Positions 1-8,641 of a stretch of DNA of 64,000 bases are shown piece after piece (positions within the stretch are counted from its first letter, which is position 1; the number at the start of each line of letters is the position of its first letter). The stretch spans positions 62,001-126,000 of the forward strand of contig CAZTDY010000005.1 in the NCBI GenBank assembly GCA_964612295.1, written 5' to 3'. The stretch is from CAYQJL01 sp964612295. Its GTDB lineage: Bacteria > Eisenbacteria > RBG-16-71-46 > CAIMUX01 > WJJG01. Both the position numbers and the translations under genes were made by a program. The notes beneath the pieces are model-generated. The model was given only the letters and a program-made list of their open reading frames with translations. It was not told the origin of the DNA and did no database searches.

Positions 1-208
1 CGGATGTGGCGCACTTGGGCCACCCTGCGATAAGCTCCGTTTGTTGCGCTCGTTGAGAGCTCCGCGCCCGCGGTTTGCCTCTTGGGGGGCGCCCCGACCG
101 TGGTTGCAGAAACTGGAGATCGGTCGGTTGAACGTGCATAATGCGACAATGCAGGTGGGAGCTTACGCAGCGAATCGAATCTGCCGAGAGGGCTAGGTTG
201 GAGGTCGG

Positions 209-2197
209 GTGGCTGGGTCAGGACGTGGATCCTCGAAACGGAGAGCAAGCTCTTCCCGGTTGGGGGACCCGGGTGGGTCAGGTTTGACCCGCTGGGCCTA
301 CCCTGCGTTGATCGCAGGCGTCGGACTCCTGCTCCGCCTGCTCTTCATCCTCGAGGTGAAGAGCCACCCCCTGGTGCAGACCACGACCGCGGATCCCCGC
401 GTGTATGACGAACGGGCTCTCGAGATACTCCGCGGCACGTGGTTGGGGACGGAGGTGTTTTTCCACAGCAGTCCTCTCTACCCCTATCTGCTGGCGGGGA
501 TCTACGCGATCTTCGGACACAGCTATCTTGCGGTTCGCATCATCCAGTCCCTGGCCGGGGTCGGCACAGCGCTGCTGATCTATGCGATCGCCAGTCGGGT
601 CCTGGGGCGCTGGGAGGGGCGGATCGCCGGCCTGCTGGCCGCGGTCTACATGCCGTTCATCTTCTTTGATTCAGAACTCCTCATGATCACGCTCGTGATC
701 CTCGCGACCCTGTTCGCGCTCTATTTCATCCTCGATGAGAACAGGCGATCACGGCCGGGTTGGATGCTCTTGGCGGGGCTCTGTCTCGGGATCGGCGCGC
801 TCGGAAAACCGAACCTCCTGCTCTTCGTGCCGGTGGTGATCGTCTGGATGCTCTGGAGGGCGGGCAGCGCACGAAAGACGCGCGAGATGCGCCTGGCCGC
901 GCTGGGGCTGGTCGCGGGCGTGGTCATCGCGGTGGCGCCCTTCACGATCAGCAACATGATCATCGCCGATGATTTTGTGCTGACCTCCTCGAACGGCGGG
1001 ATCAACTTCTACATCGGCAACAACGAGGAGGCCCGCGGGACCTTTCAAATCGATCACCGGATGCGCACCGATCTCTACGGTGGCTCCAAACGAATCGCCG
1101 AGGAGGCGCTCGGGCGGGAACTCAAGCCCTCGGGCGTCTCCCGCTACTGGTTCGATCAAGGTTTCGAGTATCTCACCTCCCATCCCTGGCAGGCCATGCA
1201 ACTCTGGGGCCGGAAGTTCCTTCTGTTCTGGAACCGGGTCGAGATCCCGAATCACTACAGCATTCCGTTTTTCGAGGAGTTCTCGCGGGTCCTCAGGTGG
1301 AACCCGGTCGGGTTCAGTTTTCTTGTGCCCTTGGCTGTCACCGGGATTGCAGTCGCCTGGCGCCGTTCGCGGGAGACGGTCCTGCTCGTCCTGTTTGGGG
1401 CGACCTACCTCGTGTCGCTGTTGCCGTTCTTCGTGACCTCGCGCTATCGGCTGCCCGTGGTGCCCATCCTGATCTTCTTCGCGGGGGCGGGCGTCGTTTG
1501 GTTGTTCGAGCTTCTGCGCAAACGGAAGCAGATCCACCGACGGCTCGTGCCGCTCCTTCTGCTTCATCTGGCAATCGCGGTTTCCCACCTGCCGCTCATC
1601 GATCTGAGCCACGCGCACCAGTACTCGCTGCTCGGCAGCGTGCACCGCGATCGTGGGGAGTACCCGCAGGCGGCCCACGCCTATCGCCAGGCGATCGCCG
1701 AAGCGCCCGAGGATGATTCCGCCCACCTCAACCTGGGGTCGGTGCTGGGGCGGATGCGCCGCTACGAGGAGGCCGAGAAGGTTCTTCTTGAAGCCCGGAA
1801 TCTCAATCCGGCGGTGGCGGCCACGCACAGCAACCTGGGGACCGTCTATCTGCAGACCGGGCGATTGGATCAGGCGGCTGCATCACTCGAGCAAGCCGCC
1901 CGTCTCAATCGCGACCATCGCCCGGCCTGGGAGAACCTACTTCGTCTCAGCACCGAGCGAGACGATTGGCAGAGTGGGGTGCGCGCCTGCCGGGAACTGC
2001 TGAGGATCGACCCGCGGGATGGAAACGCGCACTGGAATCTCGCGGTCTTGCTCTCCCGCCGGCCTGAATTCCACGCCGAGGCCGCATCCCATGCCCGCGA
2101 AGCAGGGGCCCGGTTGCCGGAACTCAGGCCCCAGGTCGCGGCGATGCTCGAGATGCTGCAGGACGCAGCTCAGGCCTCGCCGTCCTCCGGGGATTGA
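209..2197 (+). CDS. GT39-type membrane glycosyltransferase with C-terminal TPRs
   Basis: Predicted inner-membrane GT-C glycosyltransferase (GT39/PMT/ArnT-like), which would transfer a sugar from a polyprenyl-phosphate donor. About ten hydrophobic helices span residues ~27-460. The acidic segment DPRVYDERA after helix 1 sits where GT-C enzymes carry catalytic acidic residues, and HSSPLYPYLLA resembles the family motif that follows. Residues ~470-650 form at least three TPR-like repeats (for example HLNLGSVLGRMRRYEEAE), a fusion seen in many uncultured bacteria. The GTG start at 209 was chosen because GGAGG lies at 200-204. Bases 1-208 upstream show no gene. The last 28 bases overlap the 3' end of the convergent zinc-ribbon gene. 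The acceptor is unknown; the family call is from topology and motifs. Confidence 0.8.
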   Translation: MAGSGRGSSKRRASSSRLGDPGGSGLTRWAYPALIAGVGLLLRLLFILEVKSHPLVQTTTADPRVYDERALEILRGTWLGTEVFFHSSPLYPYLLAGIYAIFGHSYLAVRIIQSLAGVGTALLIYAIASRVLGRWEGRIAGLLAAVYMPFIFFDSELLMITLVILATLFALYFILDENRRSRPGWMLLAGLCLGIGALGKPNLLLFVPVVIVWMLWRAGSARKTREMRLAALGLVAGVVIAVAPFTISNMIIADDFVLTSSNGGINFYIGNNEEARGTFQIDHRMRTDLYGGSKRIAEEALGRELKPSGVSRYWFDQGFEYLTSHPWQAMQLWGRKFLLFWNRVEIPNHYSIPFFEEFSRVLRWNPVGFSFLVPLAVTGIAVAWRRSRETVLLVLFGATYLVSLLPFFVTSRYRLPVVPILIFFAGAGVVWLFELLRKRKQIHRRLVPLLLLHLAIAVSHLPLIDLSHAHQYSLLGSVHRDRGEYPQAAHAYRQAIAEAPEDDSAHLNLGSVLGRMRRYEEAEKVLLEARNLNPAVAATHSNLGTVYLQTGRLDQAAASLEQAARLNRDHRPAWENLLRLSTERDDWQSGVRACRELLRIDPRDGNAHWNLAVLLSRRPEFHAEAASHAREAGARLPELRPQVAAMLEMLQDAAQASPSSGD

Positions 2198-2535
2198 ACC
2201 GCAACCCGCAGCTGATTGCCGCAGTTCGGACAGACCTTCCAGTTCGCTTCGATTGCCCGGTTGCACTTGTGGCAATGGGACCCCGCTGCATGTCCGCAGT
2301 AGGGGCAGTGGCGGAAATCGCCTTGAATCGACTTGCCGCAATTCACGCAGCTCCGGCCGGAGGAGGTCCGCACCACGAGATAGATCACCACTCCGATGAA
2401 CGCGGGTACAAAAACGGCAATGCAGGTCCAGAGCCACGGGTCCATGCCGCGTCTCGACGCGTCCCGATGAACCAGCAAACCGGCCACGATGGCGTAGAGC
2501 CCGAAGACGAGCAGGAGCGGCATCATGTGGATCAT
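2170..2535 (-). CDS. two-helix membrane protein with double zinc ribbon
   Basis: A 121-residue protein with two hydrophobic helices (residues ~5-22 and ~34-55, separated by HRDASRRGMDPW) followed by three CxxC pairs (CVNC, CPYC, CPNC) plus CHKC, that is, a double zinc ribbon. The helical part resembles small PLDc_N-like or phage-shock-type membrane anchors; the ribbon may bind protein or nucleic acid. The start is uncertain: ATG 2535 is used, but a GTG at 2628 overlaps the stop of the upstream sigma-factor gene and would add 31 residues with translational coupling. The 3' end overlaps the convergent glycosyltransferase gene. No specific function can be assigned. Confidence 0.65.
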   Translation of the reverse strand: MIHMMPLLLVFGLYAIVAGLLVHRDASRRGMDPWLWTCIAVFVPAFIGVVIYLVVRTSSGRSCVNCGKSIQGDFRHCPYCGHAAGSHCHKCNRAIEANWKVCPNCGNQLRVAVQSPEDGEA

Positions 2536-2621
2536 GGGCGTGACTGCGATCGAGGGGAATCCTCCCGGCCAGGGCCCATGTCCCACCCAAACCTGGCTGA
2601 AGGGCCTCAGCAGGGGCGGGA

Positions 2622-2969
2622 TCAGCACCAGGAAGATCTCGCCTGATCCAGCTCGCGATCCTGTTCCTCTCCGGAGAAGAACGTCCTGATCCGCCGCCGC
2701 CACCGCCGGCCTTTGCGATAGCGGTCCCGATAACGATTGAGGCAGATCGTCACGAGCCATGGCCAGAATCTCCGCTCGGGGGCGAACCCGCCCAGGTTCT
2801 TCAGTGCAGCGACCCAGGTGTCCTGAAAGAGATCGTCGGCGTCGACCCGACTGCGGGCCAACTTGCAGCACTGCGTGTAGAGAGGGACCCGGTAGCGATC
2901 GATCAGGAGGTCCATCAGCTCGGTTTGGCCGCGCTGACATCGCTCGATGATCTCTCTGTCTTCCCGCAT
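2622..2969 (-). CDS. truncated ECF-type sigma factor (region 2 only)
   Basis: The first ~80 residues match sigma-70 region 2 of ECF sigma factors: DLLIDRYRVPLYTQCCKL, then VDADDLFQDTWVAALKNL (the DAEDLxQExxxxAxxxL core-binding motif), then FWPWLVTICLNRYRDRYRKG (-10 recognition helix). After a basic linker the frame stops at residue 115, with no region 4 (-35 recognition HTH). ECF factors are normally ~160-200 residues, so this is either a decayed gene whose 3' part was lost or a region-2-only protein. The ATG start has a strong AGGAGG five bases upstream. No anti-sigma gene is adjacent, although the next gene is a small zinc-ribbon membrane protein that might be linked functionally. Confidence 0.65.
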   Translation of the reverse strand: MREDREIIERCQRGQTELMDLLIDRYRVPLYTQCCKLARSRVDADDLFQDTWVAALKNLGGFAPERRFWPWLVTICLNRYRDRYRKGRRWRRRIRTFFSGEEQDRELDQARSSWC

Positions 2970-3050
2970 TCCCCCTCCTATGGGGAGAGTACGCGCGAGG
3001 GTCGGGCCGGTTCAGGCTCGTGACCATGCTAGGGGCAAACGGAGGAGAAA

Positions 3051-3090
3051 AGAAGGGCCGGACCTCGATCTCTCGAAGTCCGGCCCTCTT
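3051..3090 (-). terminator. intrinsic terminator of the MFS gene
   Basis: GGGCCGGAC at 3055-3063 pairs with GTCCGGCCC at 3078-3086, with further pairing TCGA/TCGA inside. On the minus strand the stem is followed by a T-rich run (TTCTTTTCTCC). It sits just after the stop of the transporter gene. Confidence 0.8.
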
Positions 3091-3110
3091 AGAGGTCTGG
3101 TCTGTTGTAC

Positions 3111-4367
3111 TTAGGCGTGCTTGGGCGAACGCACCATCGCGATCAGGATCGCGGCCAGGATGCAGCCGGCACCGCAGATCGTGAAGGCGAGCGGGAAGTT
3201 GCCCATGTCGCCCAACCGGCCGCCCATGATCGGGCCGACGATGCCACCGACACCGTAGGCGAGGAACACCCAACCGTAGAGCTGACCGATGTTCTTCGCG
3301 CCGAAGGTCCCCGCAGTGATCACCGGGAAGAGGGCGAAGTTGCCTCCGAAGTTGAAGCCGATCAAGGTCGCGCCCAGATAGAGCAGACTCGTGGTCCCAG
3401 CCATGAACTGGAACAGATAGACGAGCACACCCTGCGTCGCCGTCATGATGATGATCGACTTCTTGGCGCCCAGCTTGTCGCTCAGGGTGCCCCAGGCGAT
3501 GCGGCCAATGCCGTTCGCGAGAGAGAAGAAGACCGCCATTGCCGTACCAGCCACGCCGCTGGCCATGGCCTGATCCATTCCGCCTTCCATCAAAGCCTGC
3601 ATTGGCCAGAGCTTCATGAGACCGATGCTCATGAGACCGGCGCCGGCGCTGAAGACAAAGGTGAGGAGAATCAGGTAGTAGGGCAGCGTGCTCAGCATCT
3701 GGCCGCTGGTGTAGTCGCCCGTACCGGCGGCGCCGCCCCCGGCGGCCTGTGGCGGCTTGTAGCCCGGCGGGTTCCAGCCCTCGGGCGGGAAGCGCATCCA
3801 GATGCCGCCGATGAAGACCAGCGCGGCGAACGCGATACCATAGACGATGAACGTCGTGCCTAACCCTAAGTTGGCAATCAGATGGCCCCATGAGCCGGCC
3901 AGCTTGACCCAGAGCGTCGCACCAAAGCCGAACCCGGCCACGGCCAGACCGGTGATGAGACCCTTCTTGTCCGGGAACCAACGCATCCCGACCGCGATCG
4001 GAACCACGTAGCCGAGACCGATACCGCTACCGCCGGCCACGCCGATCAGCAGCAGGGTGGGCACAAAACTGGTTCCACCCGTGAGCCCGGCGAGAAGATA
4101 GCCGGCGCCGAGGACGATACCCCCCGCCCAGGCGAGGGCTCGGGGACCGACCTTGGGCAGCAGGCGTCCGGCAATGACCATGACGATCGCAAAGAAGGCC
4201 AGCCCGGCGGCGAAGACCCACTGGGTCTCTTCCTTGGACCATCCCGCTTCGGTTTCGGTCAGTTTCGGCGTGAAGACCGACCAGGCGTAGATGGCACCCA
4301 GGCAGAGCTGGATGAGGATCGCACCCACCACCACCAACCAGCGATTTCCGACCTTTTGATTCTCCAT
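3111..4367 (-). CDS. MFS transporter, OFA (oxalate/formate antiporter-like) family
   Basis: A 418-residue, 12-helix major facilitator protein. The N-terminus (RWLVVVGAILIQLCLGAIYAWSV, with FTPKL next) and GYVVPIAVGMRWFPDKKG between helices 4 and 5 are typical of the OFA family, whose members exchange or import small carboxylates. A short Gly/Ala-rich cytoplasmic loop divides the two six-helix halves. The ATG start has GGGGGAG five bases upstream. It lies 136 bases downstream of the acetyl-CoA synthetase gene on the same strand; that pairing suggests acetate or another short-chain acid as substrate (inference). A weak hairpin in the gap and a strong terminator downstream bracket it. Confidence 0.85.
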   Translation of the reverse strand: MENQKVGNRWLVVVGAILIQLCLGAIYAWSVFTPKLTETEAGWSKEETQWVFAAGLAFFAIVMVIAGRLLPKVGPRALAWAGGIVLGAGYLLAGLTGGTSFVPTLLLIGVAGGSGIGLGYVVPIAVGMRWFPDKKGLITGLAVAGFGFGATLWVKLAGSWGHLIANLGLGTTFIVYGIAFAALVFIGGIWMRFPPEGWNPPGYKPPQAAGGGAAGTGDYTSGQMLSTLPYYLILLTFVFSAGAGLMSIGLMKLWPMQALMEGGMDQAMASGVAGTAMAVFFSLANGIGRIAWGTLSDKLGAKKSIIIMTATQGVLVYLFQFMAGTTSLLYLGATLIGFNFGGNFALFPVITAGTFGAKNIGQLYGWVFLAYGVGGIVGPIMGGRLGDMGNFPLAFTICGAGCILAAILIAMVRSPKHA

Positions 4368-4430
4368 GACAACTCCCCCTCACTCCCGCAAGGCCCGGCC
4401 GGACAGCCGAGGTTCCCGCCTCAATCGAAA

Positions 4431-4461
4431 GGGGAAGGACCCTGGCTTAGAGCCCTTCCCC
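4431..4461 (-). terminator. possible attenuator/terminator between acs and MFS gene
   Basis: GGGGAAGG at 4431-4438 pairs with CCTTCCCC at 4454-4461. On the minus strand the stem is followed by only a short T stretch (TTTCGATTG), so termination may be partial, letting some acs transcripts continue into the transporter gene. Confidence 0.45.
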
Positions 4462-4503
4462 TGCTATTACACGTGACACATCGATGGACTAGCCACTAAG
4501 GGA

Positions 4504-6450
4504 CTAATTGCCCCTCGTCTCGATCAGGTTCTCGACGACCGACGGATCGGCCAGCGTGCTGGTGTCACCGATCTCCTTGAACTCGCCGGCAGCGACCTTG
4601 CGCAGGATACGGCGCATGATCTTGCCCGAGCGGGTCTTCGGCAGGCCCGGTGCCCAGTGGATCTGGTCGGGGGACGCGATCGGACCGATTTCGTTGCGGA
4701 CGTGCGTCCTCAGTTCCTTCTTGAGCTCGTCGGTGTACTCCTCGCCGACCATCAGAGTGACGTAGGCGTAGATGCCCTCACCCTTGATATCATGGGGGAA
4801 GCCGACCACGGCTGCTTCAGCAACCTTCGCGTGCGAGACGAGCGCGCTCTCGACCTCGGCGGTCCCCATACGGTGACCCGAGACGTTGATGACGTCGTCG
4901 ACCCGGCCGGTGATCCAGTAGTAGCCGTCCTCGTCACGACGACAGCCGTCACCGGTGAAGTAGAGGCCCTTGAAAGTGGAGAAATAGGTCTGCTTGAAGC
5001 GGTCGTGATCGCCGTAGAGCGTACGCATCATGCCCGGCCACGGACCGGTCAGGGTGAGAATACCGCTCGCCGCGCCCGTGAGCTCCGTGCCCTGGTCATC
5101 GACCAGCATCGGCTTGACACCAAAGTAAGGCAGGGTAGCCGAACCCGGCTTCAGTGGGTGCGAACCCGGCAGCGGGGTAATCATGATGCCACCGGTTTCG
5201 GTCTGCCACCAGGTGTCCACGATGGGGCAGCGGCTATCGCCGACCACCTCGTAGTACCACTTCCAGGCCTCGGGGTTGATCGGCTCGCCGACCGTGCCGA
5301 GGAGACGCAGGCTCTTGCGGCTGTGCTTCTTCACGAAATCGTTGCCCTGGGCAGCGATCGCGCGGATGGCCGTCGGGGCCGTGTAGAAGATCGAGACCTT
5401 GTACTTGTCGACCACCTCCCAGAAACGTCCGGCGTCCGGGAAGGTGGGAATGCCTTCGAACATGACCGAGGTGGCACCCATCGCCAGCGGACCGTAGACG
5501 ATGTAGGAGTGGCCCGTCACCCAGCCGATGTCGGCCGTGCACCAGTACACGTCATCGTCGTGATAGTCGAAGATGTGCTTGAAGGTGTGCGCCGTGTAGA
5601 TCATGTAACCGCCGGTCGTGTGAAGCACGCCCTTCGGCTTGCCGGTCGATCCGGAGGTGTAGAGGATGAAGAGGGGATCCTCGGCGTCCATCCACTCAGG
5701 CGCGCAGTCGGCGGAAGCGTCGGCCATGGCCTCGTGCCACCAGATGTCGCGTCCGTCCTGCATGTCGACCTCGAAGTCGCCCACGCGCTTGTAGACGACG
5801 CAGGTGTTCACTTCGCAGCCCTGGTCGGCCGCGATCTTCATGGCGGCATCCGCGTTCTTCTTGAGCGGAACCGCCTTGGCGCCACGCCAGACACCGTCGG
5901 TCGTGATGACGACCTTGCATTCGGAGTCCAGAATGCGGCCGGCGAGCGCATCAGCGCTGAAGCCACCGAAGACCACCGAGTGAATTGCGCCGATGCGGGC
6001 GCAGGCCAACACGGACACGGTCAGCTCCATGACCATCGGCATGTAGATCGAAACGCGGTCGCCCTTCTTGACGCCGCGGCTCTTCAGCACGTTGGCGAAC
6101 TTGCAGACCTGATCGTGCAACTCGCGGTAGGTGATCTTGGAATCTTCACCCGGCTTGTTGCCTTCCCAGTAGAACGCGATCTGGTCGCCGCGCTTCTCGA
6201 GGTTGCGGTCGAGGCAGTTGTAGCAGACGTTGGTCTTCGCACCCTCGAACCACTTAATGCTGAGATCGCTGTCGAAATCCCACGACAGGACCTTGTCCCA
6301 CTTCTTCTCCCAGTGGAAATTCTCTGCCCAATCAGCCCAGAATCCCTCCGGATCACTCACGGACTGCTCGTACAACTTCTTGTACTGGTCCAGATCCTTG
6401 ATCCACGCATTCTGACTTTGTTCGGCGCTGGGCTTGTACACGTCACTCAT
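4504..6450 (-). CDS. acs: acetyl-CoA synthetase (AMP-forming)
   Basis: Activates acetate to acetyl-CoA through acetyl-AMP. The 648-residue length is standard for Acs. Visible are the N-terminal FWADWAENFHWEKKWD region, the AMP-binding P-loop YTSGSTGKPKG (residue ~262), DTWWQTETGG (adenine/acetyl pocket), YFTGDGCRRDEDGYYWITGR (hinge), and PKTRSGKIMRRILR near the C-terminus, containing the lysine that is acetylated in Acs enzymes. ATG 6450 is preferred over an in-frame TTG at 6471 because GGGGAGG lies ten bases before it. Upstream are a TATAAT box (6582-6587, minus strand) and two palindromes that may be regulator sites. The downstream OFA transporter may supply the substrate. Confidence 0.97.
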   Translation of the reverse strand: MSDVYKPSAEQSQNAWIKDLDQYKKLYEQSVSDPEGFWADWAENFHWEKKWDKVLSWDFDSDLSIKWFEGAKTNVCYNCLDRNLEKRGDQIAFYWEGNKPGEDSKITYRELHDQVCKFANVLKSRGVKKGDRVSIYMPMVMELTVSVLACARIGAIHSVVFGGFSADALAGRILDSECKVVITTDGVWRGAKAVPLKKNADAAMKIAADQGCEVNTCVVYKRVGDFEVDMQDGRDIWWHEAMADASADCAPEWMDAEDPLFILYTSGSTGKPKGVLHTTGGYMIYTAHTFKHIFDYHDDDVYWCTADIGWVTGHSYIVYGPLAMGATSVMFEGIPTFPDAGRFWEVVDKYKVSIFYTAPTAIRAIAAQGNDFVKKHSRKSLRLLGTVGEPINPEAWKWYYEVVGDSRCPIVDTWWQTETGGIMITPLPGSHPLKPGSATLPYFGVKPMLVDDQGTELTGAASGILTLTGPWPGMMRTLYGDHDRFKQTYFSTFKGLYFTGDGCRRDEDGYYWITGRVDDVINVSGHRMGTAEVESALVSHAKVAEAAVVGFPHDIKGEGIYAYVTLMVGEEYTDELKKELRTHVRNEIGPIASPDQIHWAPGLPKTRSGKIMRRILRKVAAGEFKEIGDTSTLADPSVVENLIETRGN

Positions 6451-6543
6451 CGTTTCTGTGCCTCCCCACAATGCTAGTGGTTACCGTTTCCACTCACCTT
6501 ACTCAGTGAGTCATTCTCGTTCTGTCGACTGCGGAGGCCCGAA

Positions 6544-6557
6544 GTGCACATGTGCAC
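6544..6557. promoter_or_regulatory. palindrome between acs promoter and start codon
   Basis: GTGCACATGTGCAC is a perfect 14-base palindrome about 30 bases downstream of the putative acs -10 box, where a bound repressor could block transcription. Its half-site resembles that of the second palindrome at 6614-6626. Confidence 0.35.
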
Positions 6558-6613
6558 GGGGCACATCTGTACCGGGGACCCATTATAGGACGCTTAGGAC
6601 CGGTTGGATCGCC

Positions 6614-6626
6614 GGGCACAGTGCCC
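6614..6626. promoter_or_regulatory. palindrome upstream of the acs -10 box
   Basis: GGGCACAGTGCCC is a 13-base palindrome whose centre lies about 35 bases upstream of the minus-strand TATAAT at 6582-6587, a usual place for an activator site. No -35 hexamer of good quality is present, which fits activator dependence (inference). Confidence 0.35.
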
Positions 6627-6793
6627 AGCCGGCGACAGAACAGAGTTTCCTTCATCCGGGGGCCAAGTAGAAAAGCCTTCCCGGAAAACAACAATTGGGG
6701 AGAATACCTGAGCGGCTCGGCGGGGTCAATGTTGGTTTGAGGTTAGGATGAATCGCTGCCTGGGAGCATCGTGCTGATCTGAATTAGCTGCGC

Positions 6794-7573
6794 TTATGGC
6801 ATTGCTCTGCGCTCGAAAAGCGCGAACAACCAGTAAGGTCGCCGCCGGCTGATGAGCCGGTTGATTCCGTCACATAGGAAGGAAACAGGGTTGTAGCGGG
6901 CCGGCGGAAAATCGCGGCTATCGCACGCTGGACAGACCACCTGACGCGACGAAGGCACCTGGAACCAGCGTTTGCCGAGTCGTTGCCTCATGCGCAACAG
7001 CCAAAGGGGATAGTCGCGGCGGGGGACTCCTCCCACGGCGGTCTCCCGAAGTGCATACCCCGGGAAGTAGCCCTCCAACACCCGGGTTGAAATCGACCGG
7101 TAGTGGTGCGAGGCGTTGAAGACGAGGCCGCACTGCCGGCAGAGAACCTCGTTGATGTGCGTGTTCTCCTCGTTCGGCACGCTGATGAGGAGGTAGGGGG
7201 CCTTCAGAGACTCGATCTCGGAGAGGGTCCGCCTGAGCACCTCCTCGCTGAGATGCTCGAGAAGTTCACTGCTGAGGACCAGGTCGAAGTGGCCTCTGCG
7301 CAGGGGCAGCGTCGTCACCGTTGCACAAACCCGCGGGGCGCTCACCCGGCGCAGGGCCGCCATGCTCCAATCCAGGCCGAGCATCTCATACCGTTCGGCG
7401 AGACGGTCGGTGATCATCCCATGGCCGCACCCCAGATCGCAGATTCGCTTTGTCCTGGCCGGGATCAACTCCAGGAGCTGGGCAATCTTGGCCTCGGTCA
7501 CCTCGGTCGGTTCGAAGTGGTCCCAGTTGCTCTCGACCTCGTAGAAGATCCGCTCTTTGTCAGGTGCGCTCAT
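6794..7573 (-). CDS. class I SAM-dependent methyltransferase with two CxxC pairs
   Basis: A 259-residue methyltransferase of the Methyltransf_11/25 type. Motif I is DLGCGHG (residues 46-52), followed by LGLDWS (motif II acidic position) and FDLVLSSELLEHLSEE (motif IV/post-IV). Residues 145-148 (CRQC) and 214-217 (CPAC) form two CxxC pairs outside the SAM core that could bind one zinc ion, an uncommon addition. The ATG lies ten bases after the stop of a second methyltransferase gene, so the two are probably co-transcribed. Substrate unknown; such pairs often modify surface glycans or lipids. Confidence 0.8.
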   Translation of the reverse strand: MSAPDKERIFYEVESNWDHFEPTEVTEAKIAQLLELIPARTKRICDLGCGHGMITDRLAERYEMLGLDWSMAALRRVSAPRVCATVTTLPLRRGHFDLVLSSELLEHLSEEVLRRTLSEIESLKAPYLLISVPNEENTHINEVLCRQCGLVFNASHHYRSISTRVLEGYFPGYALRETAVGGVPRRDYPLWLLRMRQRLGKRWFQVPSSRQVVCPACDSRDFPPARYNPVSFLCDGINRLISRRRPYWLFALFERRAMP

Positions 7574-7583
7574 GGCCTGTCAC

Positions 7584-8426
7584 CTACGGTGCCTGCTTTT
7601 CGAGAACCAGGATCGCCACGTCCGCCGTGTACATTCGGGTCTTGTGGCGGAATTGCGCCGGCTCCAACCGGCGGATCAGACGGGGCGCGACCAGGGGGGC
7701 GAATGGCTGGAAGAACAGCCGGCGCACAAACCAGGGGACCTTGGCATTCCCGAACAGGAGATTGTGCGCATTGAATCCCGGTTCGCCGAAGAAGTCGGTC
7801 GAGCGCAGCTCGAGGCCGCTGGGTACGACCAGACGGTCCCGCAGGTTGTCCTCTGAGTAGTAGCGCATGTAGAAGGCTTCCTCGGCCCGTTCACCTTTCA
7901 CGTAGACCTGACGGCGGTAATAACGCGGCTCGTCGCGCCAGGGATCGAAGGGAACCGAGATCACCATCCGGCCCCCCGGAGCGAGGACCCGGGCCAGTTC
8001 GCGGACAACGGGAGATTCGTCGGTGATGTGCTCCAGGACGCTGATCACCGAGATCCTGGTGAAGGAGTCGTTGTCGAAATCGAGGCGGCCGGCGTCCGCG
8101 ACCCGGAAGTCCAGTTTGCCTGTTTCGAGCAGCACCGCCGCCTCGGGCACGCGGCGGGTCATGGCGGTCTGTTTGGTCTCGAAGTTCGGCTCCGGATCGA
8201 CGGCCACCACGGAGCAGCCATACCGCATGGAGAGAACCTGAGGGAGAGGCGCGTATCGGCTTCCGACGTCCAGGAGGCGATCCGTCGGACGCAGATCCAG
8301 TCTCCGGATGACCTCCGGATACTCGACACACCGGCTGTAAGGCATCCCTCGCGAAAACGCGACGGGTCCCAGCTGCCATAGGTATCGGTAGTAGTCCCGG
8401 ATCACTGCGGAAAACCTCCCCTTCAC
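7584..8426 (-). CDS. class I SAM-dependent methyltransferase
   Basis: A 280-residue methyltransferase. Motif I is LLDVGSRYAPLP (residue ~51), followed by CSVVAVDPEP (motif II) and FTRISVISVLEHITDESP, then LARVLAPGGRMVISVPFDPW, the usual post-motif region of Methyltransf_11 proteins. The N-terminal ~40 residues are rich in Tyr and Arg and may bind substrate or membrane. It is the first gene of the two-methyltransferase unit and diverges from pnp across 215 bases. Confidence 0.78.
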   Translation of the reverse strand: MKGRFSAVIRDYYRYLWQLGPVAFSRGMPYSRCVEYPEVIRRLDLRPTDRLLDVGSRYAPLPQVLSMRYGCSVVAVDPEPNFETKQTAMTRRVPEAAVLLETGKLDFRVADAGRLDFDNDSFTRISVISVLEHITDESPVVRELARVLAPGGRMVISVPFDPWRDEPRYYRRQVYVKGERAEEAFYMRYYSEDNLRDRLVVPSGLELRSTDFFGEPGFNAHNLLFGNAKVPWFVRRLFFQPFAPLVAPRLIRRLEPAQFRHKTRMYTADVAILVLEKQAP

Positions 8427-8641
8427 GAACGGATGAACACTAGTGGCGAGGAGGATCCCGCCGCAAGGGCTGAATCAAGCGGGTCCGGAGCGCGGCGGCA
8501 ACACTGGCGGCTTGCCGATCGGGGCCGGGGTTCCTATCATGGCGAGTCGCCGTGGCCGGGCTTGTATCAGGCAGTGCCGCCCCGGACACAGACGTCCACC
8601 TGCACGGCCCCGCGCCTAGCGGGCCGGCCGAGGAGCCGAAC

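Larger units (their letters stand above)
6451..6793. other. acs upstream region
   Basis: No gene is seen in these 343 bases. They hold the acs ribosome-binding site, a minus-strand -10 box (TATAAT at 6587-6582) and two palindromes (6544-6557 and 6614-6626), then the untranslated tail of the methyltransferase gene. Confidence 0.6.

Noticed and set aside
749..1828. Long open frame opposite the glycosyltransferase gene
   Set aside because: It is a high-GC shadow frame: rich in Arg, His and Pro, without domains, inside a gene with convincing motifs.
4657..6477. 606-codon open frame opposite acs
   Set aside because: It lies fully antisense to a well-supported acs gene and has the composition of an antisense shadow of high-GC DNA.
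8427..8641. rpsO expected just upstream of pnp
   Set aside because: No ribosomal S15-like frame is found in the 215 bases between pnp and the divergent methyltransferase gene.
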